A model generated the notes under the pieces. It was not told the DNA's origin and made no database searches. It was given only the letters and a program-made list of their open reading frames with translations. From contig NZ_JAUFQP010000015.1 in the NCBI RefSeq assembly GCF_030409805.1, positions 61,075 through 125,074 on the forward strand: 64,000 nt of DNA, read 5' to 3'. Shown here piece by piece: positions 40,711 to 51,531 of this stretch (positions within the stretch are counted from its first letter, which is position 1; each line of letters opens with the position of its first letter). Made by a program: the position numbers and the translations under genes. This stretch comes from Algibacter miyuki (GTDB lineage Bacteria; Bacteroidota; Bacteroidia; Flavobacteriales; Flavobacteriaceae).

Positions 40711-41955
40711 ATGGTTTCTTTAAAAAATATTATAGTGCCGATATTGTGTTTGATTTCTATTTCGATGAATGCTCAAATAAAAGAGCCTTCAAAAACAAAC
40801 GTATCTTTCAAAAAAATACAATTGTTGGATAAATACATAACTGAAGGCGCTTCTATTGCAGATATAAATAATGATGGTTATATGGATATCATCGCTGGAG
40901 CCTTATGGTGGAAAGGTCCTAGTTTTAAAGAATCTTTTGCATACGTACCGGTAAAATATTTTCCGATTTCTGGCCCAGGTTTAAAAGGTTATGCTGATAA
41001 TTTTTTCACATTTCCTGATCATTTTGACACCGACGAATGGATAGATTTATTGCGAATAGGATTACCAGGAACTAATAGTAAATGGGTTGAAAATCCGGGT
41101 AAAAAACCTGTGCCAAGCTCAAGCATCTCGATAGAACCAATACAATATAACGCCCAAGAAAATGTATGTCATGAGTCTCCATCATTTGTAAATATCATTG
41201 GAGATGATAAAAAAGAGCTTTTAGCTTTTAGCAAAGGGTATATCACCATTGGAATTCCTTCTTCTGGCAATGAATTAAATTGGGACGTATTACCGATAAG
41301 TCTTCATGATCCAAAGCGTTTTTCGAAGTATTCTCATGGTTTAGGTGCTGGCGATATTAACGGGGATGGCCTTGTTGATGTGATTGAAAGAACCGGCTGG
41401 TGGGAACAACCTAAAAATTGGGATCGATTGACACCGTGGAAGTACCATTCATACCCTTTTTCATCTAGTAAAGGCGGGGCGCAAATGTTCGTTTATGATG
41501 TAGATGGTGATGGTGATACCGACGTTGTAACGGCTATGAACGGACATGGTTATGGGTTTTCTTGGTTTGAGCAACAAAATGATGATAAGAAGATTTCTTT
41601 TAAGGAACATAAAATAATGACTGATAAAACAGAAGACAATCCGTATGGGGTTAGTTTTAGTCAATTGCATGCACTTGCATGTGCAGATTTGGATAATGAT
41701 GGCATACTAGATGTTGTTACAGGAAAATGTTATTACGCGCACAATGGACGGGATCCTGGTTCGGAAGACCCAGCGGTTTTATATTGGTTCAAGACTGTTA
41801 GGAATTTAGATGGTTCTGTAGAACTTGCGCCTTATAAAATAGACGATGATTCAGGTGTAGGTAGACAAATTTCTACTGGAGACTTGAATAATGATGGGAA
41901 AATAGATATTGTAACAGCAAACAAAAAGGGAGTATTTGCTTTTATTCAGAATTAA
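40711..41955 (+). CDS. FG-GAP/VCBS repeat secreted protein
   Basis: The 414-aa protein has a signal peptide (1-20, ending MNAQ) and at least five calcium-binding FG-GAP repeats of the DxNxDGxxD type: DINNDGYMD, DINGDGLVD, DVDGDGDTD, DLDNDGILD and DLNNDGKID. Together they should form a beta propeller. Aromatic loops such as GALWWKGP and RTGWWEQP recur. Such proteins are abundant in Planctomycetes-like sugar operons and may bind polysaccharide or help orient the substrate. No catalytic residues are recognisable. It lies 11 bp after the dehydrogenase gene and is surely co-transcribed with it. Confidence 0.8.
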   Translation: MVSLKNIIVPILCLISISMNAQIKEPSKTNVSFKKIQLLDKYITEGASIADINNDGYMDIIAGALWWKGPSFKESFAYVPVKYFPISGPGLKGYADNFFTFPDHFDTDEWIDLLRIGLPGTNSKWVENPGKKPVPSSSISIEPIQYNAQENVCHESPSFVNIIGDDKKELLAFSKGYITIGIPSSGNELNWDVLPISLHDPKRFSKYSHGLGAGDINGDGLVDVIERTGWWEQPKNWDRLTPWKYHSYPFSSSKGGAQMFVYDVDGDGDTDVVTAMNGHGYGFSWFEQQNDDKKISFKEHKIMTDKTEDNPYGVSFSQLHALACADLDNDGILDVVTGKCYYAHNGRDPGSEDPAVLYWFKTVRNLDGSVELAPYKIDDDSGVGRQISTGDLNNDGKIDIVTANKKGVFAFIQN

Positions 41956-41982
41956 AAAAAGTAGATCTAAAACAATAAAGTT

Positions 41983-42294
41983 ATGACTAGACATTTTGGG
42001 GTATTTCAGTTTAAAGCAGAAATTAGTGATGGCGAAATAACAAACTGCTTTGAGACTATGAAATTGATGGTTGGAAAAATACCAGGACTATTAGATATGG
42101 AGTATGGGCCTTACGATAGTACCGAAGGGCTTAACGATAATTATACCCATGGTTTTATAATGACTTTTGATAGCCCGGAAGCTAGAGAAGCGTATTTACC
42201 ACATCCGATACACGAAAAAGTGAAAGATTTGGTTATTCCAAAACTAGAACGGGTACTTGTGTTCGATTTTAATGTTAAAAAAATAACTGTTTAG
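41983..42294 (+). CDS. Dabb (stress-responsive A/B barrel) domain protein
   Basis: This 103-aa cytoplasmic protein has the dimeric ferredoxin-like Dabb pattern. FGVFQFKAEISDGEI is the first strand, MKLMVGKIPGLLDMEYG the helix and second strand, and HGFIMTFDSPEAREAYLPHP the third, with the conserved HPIHEKV histidine segment. In sugar or aromatic operons these domains act as small cyclases, isomerases or lyases, but no reaction can be assigned here. It is 27 bp downstream of the FG-GAP gene and is the last gene of the operon. Confidence 0.82.
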   Translation: MTRHFGVFQFKAEISDGEITNCFETMKLMVGKIPGLLDMEYGPYDSTEGLNDNYTHGFIMTFDSPEAREAYLPHPIHEKVKDLVIPKLERVLVFDFNVKKITV

Positions 42295-42732
42295 CCGGAC
42301 TTACGACTAAACGTTTTGTAGTGATATAACTTTATAAGCTACATTCTTTTATTTCAAACTATAACTTTCCACCTAATTAAAGAAGGGCCTTTCTATAAAA
42401 ATTGATGCAATATGCATTGATATTTAAAAGGTTCAAAGGGATAGAAGTGCTCTCATTTTCTAATTTTAAATCTCACATTGTCTACTCATTCAACAGCAAA
42501 CTTAGAATGATATACAAAAGGAAAAAGTAATATCTTCGTCTAGAATAATTAAAGTTATACAGATCGATACTCCTAAGATTAAAAAAACAGAAGTTAATAT
42601 CTTTTGTAATTCGTAAAGTAATTATCATTTTTGGAGCGTATTATAGTTGGAGGCTCTAAATTTTAGAAGATGTATAACCGGCAATTATTTTAAGAAATAA
42701 AATTTATATAAAAGTCTACTTTAGGAAATATA
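42295..42732. other. 438-bp intergenic region upstream of tamB
   Basis: No ORF of note is present. A short inverted repeat ATGCAATATGCAT occurs near 42405-42420. TACTTTAG (about 42718-42725) resembles a -7 box, but it lies only about 10 bp before the tamB start. I see no RNA structure that I can defend. Confidence 0.4.
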
Positions 42733-45700
42733 ATGAACAAAAAAAAGCCATATAATAAAGCTTTCTATTTAAAAATACTCGGGAGATTAGCGCTCTTTAC
42801 AGTAGTGTTTTTTGTTGCACTTATACTTTTTGTTCGAAGTCAATGGGGGCAAGATATTATTGTTTCTAAAGCCACGTCGTATATATCTACAAAGACCAAT
42901 ACTAAAGTTGAAATTGAAAAGTTGTATATCACTTTCTCGGGAAATATTTTATTAAAAGGCCTTTACCTAGAAGACAAAAAAGGCGATACCTTAATTTTTT
43001 CTAAAAAGTTAGAAAGTTCTATTGCCATAATGCCTTTAATTAAGGGAACAGCATTTAACTTAAAGTCGTTAGAGTGGGAAGGCGTTAAAGTTAATGTGCA
43101 TAGAAAGGATAGTATCACTAAATTTAATTATGATTTTTTAATCGATGCTCTAGTTTCACAAGACACTAGCGCAGTAAAAGAAGATAGTAAACCTATGCAA
43201 ATTGCACTAGGTAAAATACATTTAAAAGATTTTGAGGTTGGATATAATGATGCCGTTATGGGCATAGAGAGCGGTATAAAATTCAATGCTTTTGATATTG
43301 AAGCTAACGACTTAGACCTAGAAACAAACACCTTTAATATAGATGAGATTTCACTTAACGATGCTTTAATAAGTTATCATCAAACAAAATCACTCCCAGA
43401 AAGCACAGACGAAACCACATCAAAATTGCCCTTTATTTCTATTGGAAATATAGATGTTAAAAAGTCGAATATTTCTTATAAATCAGATCCAGATGATTTG
43501 AATATGAATGTCTATTTAGATGATTTTAGTTTAGAATTACCACTTCTAGATTTAACTAAACAAGAATTAGAAATTGCAGAAATCAACTTAAAGCAATCAA
43601 AAATCAAATTTGAACAAATTAAAACTGTTGTTGAAGAATCTACTGTGGAGTCAAAAGCTTTTGAGTGGCCAAGTTGGACGGTTTCAATAACTAATATGGA
43701 TTTTGAAAATAATCAAATTGCAGCAAAAACCGGAAATACTATTTCAGAAGAAAAGGTATTTAATGCAGAAGACATTCAGTTGAGCACTTTCAATTTTAAG
43801 GCGAATAATATAGCTTACAAACCACAAAGTATTCTAGGTTCTATTACTGAGATTTCTTTTGAAGAACGAAGTGGTTTTCAGTTAGAAAATTTAGCAACAC
43901 AACTTCAAGTAGGCAATACATCACTAGGTTTAAATAAACTGGCAATAGCTACAAAATTTAATAGTATTAATGGAGCTGTTAACTTGAAATATGATTCTTT
44001 TAATGCCTTCCTAAATACACCGGATAAAAGCCGAGTTTCTAGCCAATTATCAATTCTTAAAATGAATGCGAGTGATGCTTTTTTCTTTTCGCCACAGCTT
44101 AAAAATAATGAAGCTTTAGTTGCGTTTTCTCAAAAGAATATAACAGGAAACGTAAATATAGAAGGAGAAATAAACAATTTTACCATTGCAAAAACCAATC
44201 TTAATTGGGGCGCAAATACGCGGCTTACATTGGGAGGTACAGTAGCAAATGTTTTAGAAACTGAAAATTTGAATTTGAATATTCAACAGATAGATTTTGC
44301 TACAACAAAAGAAGATGCTACCGCATTTATAAATTCAAAAGAATTAGGTGTAGATGTGCCAGAAACGCTGCGTCTTCAAGGAAATATTAAAGGAAAGTTG
44401 GATGATTTTAAAACAAATCTAAATCTAAGTACAACACAAGGCACCATTAACCTTAAAGTAAATTTAAAAAACACGAATACCATGGCTTTTGATGGTGTTA
44501 TAGATGTTGAAAAATTAGAACTTGGAAAAATTCTTAATAATGATCAATTAGGCACGTATTCATTTACGACGAGAATTAATGGTAACGGAACAGATCTAAA
44601 TACATTAGATGCTGCAATAACTTCAGATTTTAGAAAACTGGAATACAATAACTACGATTTTTCAAACCTGAAATTAAATGGAGAAATTACAAATGGTAAC
44701 GGTGATATTAGTTTAAATTTTAAGGATGCCAATTTAGATGTTGATTTTTTAACCACAGTTAAGTTAGACTCTGTAGCTTCAAAATTTCAGTCGGTTTTGG
44801 ATGTACATGGTGTCAATTTTAAAGCCTTAGGTGTTTCAGAAGAAGATACAAGAGCTAAGTTTAAAGTGGTTTTAGATATTACTGGAAATGATGCCACTAA
44901 TATAAGCCTAGATGGAAAAATTTCAGAAGTTGTTGCTGTAAAAAACAAAAAGCCATATATTCTTGGAGATGTTTCTTTTGAAGGTGTTTTAAACGAAAAA
45001 AACACCAGTTTTAATATTGCCAGTAATCCTGTAACGGCATCTTTAATAGCAAATGCAGATGTAACAAGTTTGGCAACTGCGATGCAAGAGCAATTTCAGA
45101 ATTACTTTAATGATGTGCCCATTTCCGAAGAAAAAGATAATACGTCTGCAGTAACAATGCAGTTTAATGGTACCATACAACAAGCTCCTATTTTTAAAGA
45201 TTTGTTTTTTTCTGAGCTAGAAACTTTAGAACCTGTAGAAATACGAATAGATTTTAATGAGCGTTTAAATACACTATCTAGTAAAATTAATGCGCCGCAC
45301 ATGGTTTATGGGGGCAATAGAATAGATAGTCTAAATATTGTATTAGAAGCTGAAAAAGATAAGTTAGATTTTAATTTTAATGTTGGTAATTTAAGTGCAG
45401 GATCACTTGCGGTTAAGAAAATAGCATTGACCGGAAATTTAAAAGAAAAGGTTTTGATTTCAGATTTTAAAGCCATGAATAGTGATGAAACTCTGCTACA
45501 TATTGCTTCTGAAACTAAAAAATCAGGCGATACTATTTCAGTTCATATTAATCCGAAAGATTTAATTTTAAATAAATTACAATGGACGATGCTTTCAGAA
45601 AACAAAATAGTTATGGCTTCTGATTTTTTAAGTGTTGAAGATTTTAGTTTATATAACGGAGACCAGAAGATTACAATAAGCACATCGCTTCCTAATCAAA

Positions 45701-47742
45701 CAAAATCTCATATTGGGTTTCAATTTAACGAGTTTAAACTAAGCACCTTAACCACCTTATTCAATCAAGAAAAAAGAATTGTTGCTGGTAGTCTTAATGG
45801 AGAAGTTGTTATTGAAAATCCTTTTGCAGAAACCGGTATTGTTGCTAACGCATCGGTGTTTAATCTGCGCGCCATGGAAATTCCGTTAGGTAATTTAACC
45901 TTGAGTGCAAAATCATTAGAAAATGCGGCTTATAACTTAAATTTAGCCATAGCCGGTGATAATTTAAATATTGATATCGGTGGTACTTATGAGGCAGACC
46001 CTATTGCTGCTGTTTTAGATTTTAATATAGACTTAAAAAGTCTTAATCTAAAGGCTATGGAGCCTATTATGAGCACCTATGTTTCCAACACAAGTGGAAG
46101 TCTTTCTGGAAATGTAAAAGTCACAGGGACTACAAGCGCACCTGAATTTTTAGGTGGTATTCATTTTAATGGATCGAATGCAACTATAAACGCTTTAAAC
46201 GCGGCATTTACCTTTCCAAAAGAAACCATACGATTAGACAATACGGGAGTTTATTTTGATAATTTCAAAATGCTGGATATCAATAAAAATCCGTTTATTC
46301 TTAATGGGAAAGTCAACACCGAAACCCTTACAAACCCTGAGTTTGCATTAACGCTTAAATCTAAAAATATAGAGGTGCTCAACTCTAGTAAGGCCGACAA
46401 TGATTTATTTTATGGTAAAGTAAATCTTGATACCGATATTACTATTGGAGGTAATTTAGACTTGCCTATAGTGAGCGGGGATTTAATGATAAATGAAGCT
46501 TCAAACTTTACGTATATTATTCCGGAAGATCAAGTTGATATTGTTGAAAAGGAAGGTGTCGTATTATTTGTAAATAAGAAAAATCCTGATGATATTTTAA
46601 CACGACAAACGGACAGTCTAACATCTTCGGGAGTATTAAAAGGGTATGATATCGATGTGCAATTACGCATTGCAAAGAAGGCTGTTTTTACCATTGTTAT
46701 AGATGAACGTTCGGGTGATAATTTATCGGTTTCTGGCGCTGGTAATTTCAATTTTGGAATTTCTAAAAATGGTGATATGTCACTATCTGGGAAGTATGAA
46801 GTGGCCGATGGACATTACGAAGTCAGTTTGTATAATCTCATAAAAAAACGTTTCGATATCGCTGATGGGAGTAATATTGTATGGCGTGGCAACCCGTTAG
46901 AAGCAGATATGGATATTCGTGCTATTTATGAAGTGGAAACATCGGCTTCTGGATTAATGGCGAGTCAGCTTACAGGTGAAAGCGCTTCTAATTCAGAAAA
47001 GTTCCGTCAAAAGCTTCCGTTTCTAGTGTACCTCAATTTAGATGGTGAACTTTTAAAACCTGAGATTTCGTTTAATTTGGATATTCCAGAAGATAAACAA
47101 GGCGAATTAGGAGGTGCTGTTTACAGCCAAGTACAACAATTGAACACTCAGGAAGAAGAGCTTAATAAACAAGTGTTTTCATTATTGGTGCTCAATCAGT
47201 TTTTTCCATCATCTAGTACTGACGGCAGTAGTGGTGGGTCATTATCCATTGCTAGAGACAACGTAAATAACGTACTTTCAGATCAGCTTAATAATTTTTC
47301 AAATAAGCTTTTGGGGAATTCAGGAATTGAGTTAGATTTTGGAATAGACAGCTATGTCGATTATCAAGGAGATGCACCGTCTAATAAAACGGAATTAAAA
47401 GTTAATGCTAAAAAGAGGTTGTTTAACGACAAACTTATTGTAGAGGTAGGCAGCGGTGTAGATGTACAAGAAGATTCGCAAAATGCTGGTGAAACAACAC
47501 CGCTGGTAGGTACTGTAAATATTCAATATTTGTTCGATGATAATGGCCGATGGCGATTAAAAGCTTACCGAAAAAATGAATTTGAAAGTGTTATTGATGG
47601 GCAAATTATACTCACAGGTATTGCTTTAATATTTAATCAGGAATTTAATAAATTCCAAGAACTTTTTGCTAAAGCAGTAGAAGAAGAAGTTTCTAATAAA
47701 AAGAAAGAAACGCAACCTATAAAAGAGCATACTGAACAATGA
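42733..47742 (+). CDS. tamB: TamB translocation/assembly module protein
   Basis: The 1669-aa protein has an N-terminal membrane anchor (about 14-34) followed by a very long beta-rich region typical of TamB/AsmA-like bridge proteins. A DUF490 domain occupies roughly residues 1200-1640 (GSLSGNVKVTGTTSAPEFLG, SGAGNFNFGISKNGDMSLSG, VWRGNPLEADMDI). Such proteins form a hydrophobic groove spanning the periplasm. They assist outer-membrane protein insertion and probably phospholipid transport. The length exceeds E. coli TamB (about 1260 aa) and is normal for Bacteroidota. The stop overlaps the start of the Omp85 gene by four bases (ATGA). Confidence 0.92.
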   Translation: MNKKKPYNKAFYLKILGRLALFTVVFFVALILFVRSQWGQDIIVSKATSYISTKTNTKVEIEKLYITFSGNILLKGLYLEDKKGDTLIFSKKLESSIAIMPLIKGTAFNLKSLEWEGVKVNVHRKDSITKFNYDFLIDALVSQDTSAVKEDSKPMQIALGKIHLKDFEVGYNDAVMGIESGIKFNAFDIEANDLDLETNTFNIDEISLNDALISYHQTKSLPESTDETTSKLPFISIGNIDVKKSNISYKSDPDDLNMNVYLDDFSLELPLLDLTKQELEIAEINLKQSKIKFEQIKTVVEESTVESKAFEWPSWTVSITNMDFENNQIAAKTGNTISEEKVFNAEDIQLSTFNFKANNIAYKPQSILGSITEISFEERSGFQLENLATQLQVGNTSLGLNKLAIATKFNSINGAVNLKYDSFNAFLNTPDKSRVSSQLSILKMNASDAFFFSPQLKNNEALVAFSQKNITGNVNIEGEINNFTIAKTNLNWGANTRLTLGGTVANVLETENLNLNIQQIDFATTKEDATAFINSKELGVDVPETLRLQGNIKGKLDDFKTNLNLSTTQGTINLKVNLKNTNTMAFDGVIDVEKLELGKILNNDQLGTYSFTTRINGNGTDLNTLDAAITSDFRKLEYNNYDFSNLKLNGEITNGNGDISLNFKDANLDVDFLTTVKLDSVASKFQSVLDVHGVNFKALGVSEEDTRAKFKVVLDITGNDATNISLDGKISEVVAVKNKKPYILGDVSFEGVLNEKNTSFNIASNPVTASLIANADVTSLATAMQEQFQNYFNDVPISEEKDNTSAVTMQFNGTIQQAPIFKDLFFSELETLEPVEIRIDFNERLNTLSSKINAPHMVYGGNRIDSLNIVLEAEKDKLDFNFNVGNLSAGSLAVKKIALTGNLKEKVLISDFKAMNSDETLLHIASETKKSGDTISVHINPKDLILNKLQWTMLSENKIVMASDFLSVEDFSLYNGDQKITISTSLPNQTKSHIGFQFNEFKLSTLTTLFNQEKRIVAGSLNGEVVIENPFAETGIVANASVFNLRAMEIPLGNLTLSAKSLENAAYNLNLAIAGDNLNIDIGGTYEADPIAAVLDFNIDLKSLNLKAMEPIMSTYVSNTSGSLSGNVKVTGTTSAPEFLGGIHFNGSNATINALNAAFTFPKETIRLDNTGVYFDNFKMLDINKNPFILNGKVNTETLTNPEFALTLKSKNIEVLNSSKADNDLFYGKVNLDTDITIGGNLDLPIVSGDLMINEASNFTYIIPEDQVDIVEKEGVVLFVNKKNPDDILTRQTDSLTSSGVLKGYDIDVQLRIAKKAVFTIVIDERSGDNLSVSGAGNFNFGISKNGDMSLSGKYEVADGHYEVSLYNLIKKRFDIADGSNIVWRGNPLEADMDIRAIYEVETSASGLMASQLTGESASNSEKFRQKLPFLVYLNLDGELLKPEISFNLDIPEDKQGELGGAVYSQVQQLNTQEEELNKQVFSLLVLNQFFPSSSTDGSSGGSLSIARDNVNNVLSDQLNNFSNKLLGNSGIELDFGIDSYVDYQGDAPSNKTELKVNAKKRLFNDKLIVEVGSGVDVQEDSQNAGETTPLVGTVNIQYLFDDNGRWRLKAYRKNEFESVIDGQIILTGIALIFNQEFNKFQELFAKAVEEEVSNKKKETQPIKEHTEQ

Positions 47743-49994
47743 GATTAAAAATTTTCTTCATTTTTACAATTCTATTATTAATGTACTCTTGTGGTATAAA
47801 ACGTTTTATACCCGAGAATGAAACACTTTATACCGGAGCTACTTTTAAAATGGCTTCGGAAGAAAAAATAAAAGAAATTAAGAGTGTTGAAGAAGAATTA
47901 CAAGCTGTATTAAGTCCGCAACCCAATGATTCAAAATTAGGATTATTAGCACGATATAAAGTAGAACAAGGCAAGCCCGGATTTCTGTATCGCTTCATCG
48001 ATAAAAAAATAGGACAAGCGCCAGTTTATCAATCTAGCGTTGATGTTTCTAAAACGGAAAACTTAATTATAAATAGATTAGAAAATTTAGGTTTTTTCTA
48101 CAGTACCGTAAATTCAGAAATTAAAAAAGGAACTAAAAAGAGTGAGGTAGTCTATACTGTTAAATTGAAAGAACCTTTTAAAATGGAAACATTTCAGTTA
48201 GATTCAGATACCGTGGCTATTTATAAAGAAATTAAAAAAACGCTAAATGAATCTGTTTTAAAAAAAGGAGAACGTTTTAATCTGGCTAAGCTTAAAATAG
48301 AAAGAGAACGTATTGATTATAAGCTAAAATCGCAGGGGTATTATAATTTCAATGCCGATTTTTTAATTTTTGAGTTAGACACTAATCAGTATAAAACGAG
48401 ACGGTTTGATCTGTACTTACGCTTAAAGAAAAATGTGCCACAAAAAGCGCTAATTCCTTATAAATTAGGACCTGTAAATGTACACACCAAATATGCTCTA
48501 AGTGAAAAAACAAATCAGGTAGATACCACTACAGTTGCAGGTGTAAACTTTTTACAGGATTCAATATTTTTTAAATCAAAACGATTACGCCCATTCATCC
48601 TTTTTGAAAAAGGGCAACTTTACGATCCTGTAAAATTTAGAGCAACAAGTAAACGCTTGTCATCCATTGGAACCTACAAATTTGTAAATGTACAGTTCGA
48701 TGAAAAAGAAGTTGCAGAACAAGATACCTTAGGGTATTTAAATACTAATGTATATCTATCGCCATTGAATAAACGGGCATTGAGTGCAGAACTGCAAGCG
48801 AATACAAAATCTAGTGGCTTTACGGGTCCAGCGTTAGCGTTAAGTTATACCAATAGAAACCTATTTAAAGGTGGTGAGATTTTGAAAATAACAGGTAAAG
48901 TAGGTTACGAAACCCAAAGCGGGGGAAATGTTAGCGGAAATACAGGGTTGAGTAGTACGCAACTAAGGTTGTCTGCAGATTTGATATTTCCACGATTATT
49001 ATTTCCTATGAAGTTGTCCGAACAGTTTCAATATACCATACCAAAGACTAAAATAAGTACTGGAATTGAATACTTAAATCGAAGTAAATTGTATACTTTA
49101 AGTAGTTTTAATGCGAGTTTTGGGTATCAATGGAATGGCAATAATTATGTGTATCATACCATAAATCCAATAAGCACGAGTTATATTAGACTATCTAATA
49201 GCACTCCAGAGTTTGATGCTATTTTAGATGATAATCCTTTTCTTAAAAATAGTTTTGACCAAAAACTTATCTCTGGTCTAACTTATAATTTCACCTACAA
49301 TGAAATGGGGAGTTCAAGTAAGAAACATACTTTTTTCTTTACTTCAAATATCGATTTAGCAGGAAATACTTTAAGTTTATTTGCGAGTTCAAACAATGCC
49401 GAGGATAAGAAAACAATTCTTGGTGTTGAATTTGCGCAGTATGCAAAAATAGATGTCGATGCCCGAGTAAATTTTAATTTAGGAAACGAGCAATCTTTGG
49501 TGACTAGATTATACGGAGGTTTAGGTTATGCGTACGGAAATTCTGATGTATTACCATTTTCAAGACAATTTTTTTCTGGAGGACCATATAGTATTCGAGC
49601 TTTCAGCACACGATCAATAGGCCCAGGAACCTACACGCCAGAAAGCACGAATACTACTTCCTTTTTTGATAGATCGGGCGATATAAAATTAGAAGCAAAC
49701 ATAGAATATCGTTTTCCATTGTACTCTTATCTTAAAGGCGCCTTTTTTGTTGATGCCGGTAATGTTTGGTTGCGTAACGAGAATACTGAATTAGTGGGCG
49801 GAACGTTTTCGTCAAATTTTATAAACGAACTCGCTATAGGCACAGGTTTTGGTTTGCGCGTAGATATACAAAGTTTTGTACTCCGTTTAGATTGGGCTGC
49901 GCCTGTTCATAAACCGGAATTTAATCAAACCAGCACCTATAAATTTGAACCCGCAGATGGTATTTTTAATTTTGCTATTGGCTATCCTTTTTAA
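47739..49994 (+). CDS. tamL: TamL-type lipid-anchored Omp85 assembly factor
   Basis: The 751-aa protein begins with a signal and lipobox (LMYSCG, Cys18), unlike proteobacterial TamA. A lipid-anchored form called TamL is the Bacteroidota version. POTRA-like repeats (about 90-330; VSKTENLIINRLENLGFF, FRATSKRLSSIGTYKFV) precede a 16-strand Omp85 barrel (about 340-751). The barrel includes FSGGPYSIRAFSTRSIGPG, the conserved lid-lock-like loop, and the C-terminal FAIGYPF ending in Phe. It works with TamB encoded just upstream, with which it is translationally coupled. Confidence 0.9.
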   Translation: MRLKIFFIFTILLLMYSCGIKRFIPENETLYTGATFKMASEEKIKEIKSVEEELQAVLSPQPNDSKLGLLARYKVEQGKPGFLYRFIDKKIGQAPVYQSSVDVSKTENLIINRLENLGFFYSTVNSEIKKGTKKSEVVYTVKLKEPFKMETFQLDSDTVAIYKEIKKTLNESVLKKGERFNLAKLKIERERIDYKLKSQGYYNFNADFLIFELDTNQYKTRRFDLYLRLKKNVPQKALIPYKLGPVNVHTKYALSEKTNQVDTTTVAGVNFLQDSIFFKSKRLRPFILFEKGQLYDPVKFRATSKRLSSIGTYKFVNVQFDEKEVAEQDTLGYLNTNVYLSPLNKRALSAELQANTKSSGFTGPALALSYTNRNLFKGGEILKITGKVGYETQSGGNVSGNTGLSSTQLRLSADLIFPRLLFPMKLSEQFQYTIPKTKISTGIEYLNRSKLYTLSSFNASFGYQWNGNNYVYHTINPISTSYIRLSNSTPEFDAILDDNPFLKNSFDQKLISGLTYNFTYNEMGSSSKKHTFFFTSNIDLAGNTLSLFASSNNAEDKKTILGVEFAQYAKIDVDARVNFNLGNEQSLVTRLYGGLGYAYGNSDVLPFSRQFFSGGPYSIRAFSTRSIGPGTYTPESTNTTSFFDRSGDIKLEANIEYRFPLYSYLKGAFFVDAGNVWLRNENTELVGGTFSSNFINELAIGTGFGLRVDIQSFVLRLDWAAPVHKPEFNQTSTYKFEPADGIFNFAIGYPF

Positions 49995-50109
49995 ACAATC
50001 TTTAAGCTAGCTGCATTTTACTTCTCAATTTTAATCCAATCGGATATTAAAATACCTCAAAGAATCCAACTTTTTTGAAATATACGAGTTTAGCCTTACA
50101 TTTAACTAT

Positions 50110-51531
50110 ATGTCTAATATACTCATCATATTATATGCTTTATCAAGCTTATGGGCTATATATAATGTTATTATGTATGGTTCAAGGCCCACAAAATCGT
50201 TAAGCTGGTTATTTACAATAATCGTTTTTCCATTTGCTGGCGCGCTATTATATTATTTATTTGGAATTAATAGAAGGAAGTTTAAATTTTTCAGGCTGAA
50301 AAAATCTGAAATAAAAGACCTCTATAATTTAGATAATGAAGATAAGTTACACGAGGAATTAGAATGCGATTTTTCATCAACACAATCAAAAAAACTTTCA
50401 AAACTAATCTTTAATGGCACCAATTTATATGCTTCTGAAGGAAATAAAGTAGCCGTGCTTAATAATGGTGAAGAAACTTTTAATGCTATTTTTAAAGCGA
50501 TTTCAGAAGCTGAAAAATTTATACATGTGCAGTATTACCTTTTTGGAAAAGGGGAGTTACAGGATAAATTTTATGAATTGTTTAAAAGAAAAGAAAAGGA
50601 AGGGGTAGAAATAAGAATGATTTATGATTCCTTTGGAAGTTCTTCTTTTAGTGGTAGGTTGAAAAAACGTTTTCGTGAAATTGGTGTTAAAGCCTACCCT
50701 ATGATGCCTATTAGATTCGGAAACCTTCTTTTTACCTTAAACTATCGAAATCATCGTAAAATAATTATTGTCGATGGCAAAGTTGGGTTTATTGGTGGTA
50801 CTAACGTGTCTGATAATTATATTAAGCCTATATCCGACTTAGGTGTTTGGAAAGATTTGCATCTACAATTAGAAGGTCCTGCTGTAAATAGTTTACAACG
50901 TATTTTTGTTAAAGACTATCATTTTGCGAGTAAAAAAGAATTGCTTCTCGATGCTAAGTATCTGCCAGCACAAAAAGTGCAAGGAACTTCACCAGTACAA
51001 ATTGTAACTAGCGGACCGGATTCAAATCAACCTGTTATCATGCAACAGTATATCGCCATGATCAATCTGGCTGAAACTAGTATTTTTATTGCCAATCCCT
51101 ATTTAATTCCTGGCCGTGCAGTATTGCAAGCATTGATTATTGCGGCACAAAGTGGCATTGAAGTTAATTTATTAGTTCCCAAAGAAGGGGATTCTACATT
51201 GGTAACATATTCTATGTTTTCTAATTTTGAAGAATTTTTATCAGTCGGTATTAATATCTTTTTACGCGATTGCTTTTCACATAGTAAAGTTATAATTATC
51301 GATGGGAAAATAGCATCGGTAGGATCTGGTAATTTTGATTATAGAAGCTTTGAACATAATTTTGAATCAAATGCTGTGATATACGATAAAAAGATTACTG
51401 CTGAAATTTTGGAGGAATTTAAATTGGAATGCGCCGATGCTACTAAATTATCCTACGAAACCTTTAAAAACAGACCGAAAAGTCAAAAGTTTTTGGAAGG
51501 TCTTGTTAAATTTTTCAGTCCGTTGTTATGA
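50110..51531 (+). CDS. cls: Cardiolipin synthase (PLD family)
   Basis: The 473-aa protein has two N-terminal membrane helices (about 3-20 and 30-52) and two phospholipase-D HKD motifs. The first is His215-Lys217-Asp222 in NHRKIIIVDGK and the second His391-Lys393-Asp398 in HSKVIIIDGK, each followed by GG(T)N or GSGNFD. SWLFTIIVFPFAGALLYYLFG is the usual second helix. The enzyme condenses two phosphatidylglycerols into cardiolipin at the inner membrane. Its stop overlaps the next start by four bases (ATGA), which couples it to the HExxH protein. Confidence 0.92.
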   Translation: MSNILIILYALSSLWAIYNVIMYGSRPTKSLSWLFTIIVFPFAGALLYYLFGINRRKFKFFRLKKSEIKDLYNLDNEDKLHEELECDFSSTQSKKLSKLIFNGTNLYASEGNKVAVLNNGEETFNAIFKAISEAEKFIHVQYYLFGKGELQDKFYELFKRKEKEGVEIRMIYDSFGSSSFSGRLKKRFREIGVKAYPMMPIRFGNLLFTLNYRNHRKIIIVDGKVGFIGGTNVSDNYIKPISDLGVWKDLHLQLEGPAVNSLQRIFVKDYHFASKKELLLDAKYLPAQKVQGTSPVQIVTSGPDSNQPVIMQQYIAMINLAETSIFIANPYLIPGRAVLQALIIAAQSGIEVNLLVPKEGDSTLVTYSMFSNFEEFLSVGINIFLRDCFSHSKVIIIDGKIASVGSGNFDYRSFEHNFESNAVIYDKKITAEILEEFKLECADATKLSYETFKNRPKSQKFLEGLVKFFSPLL

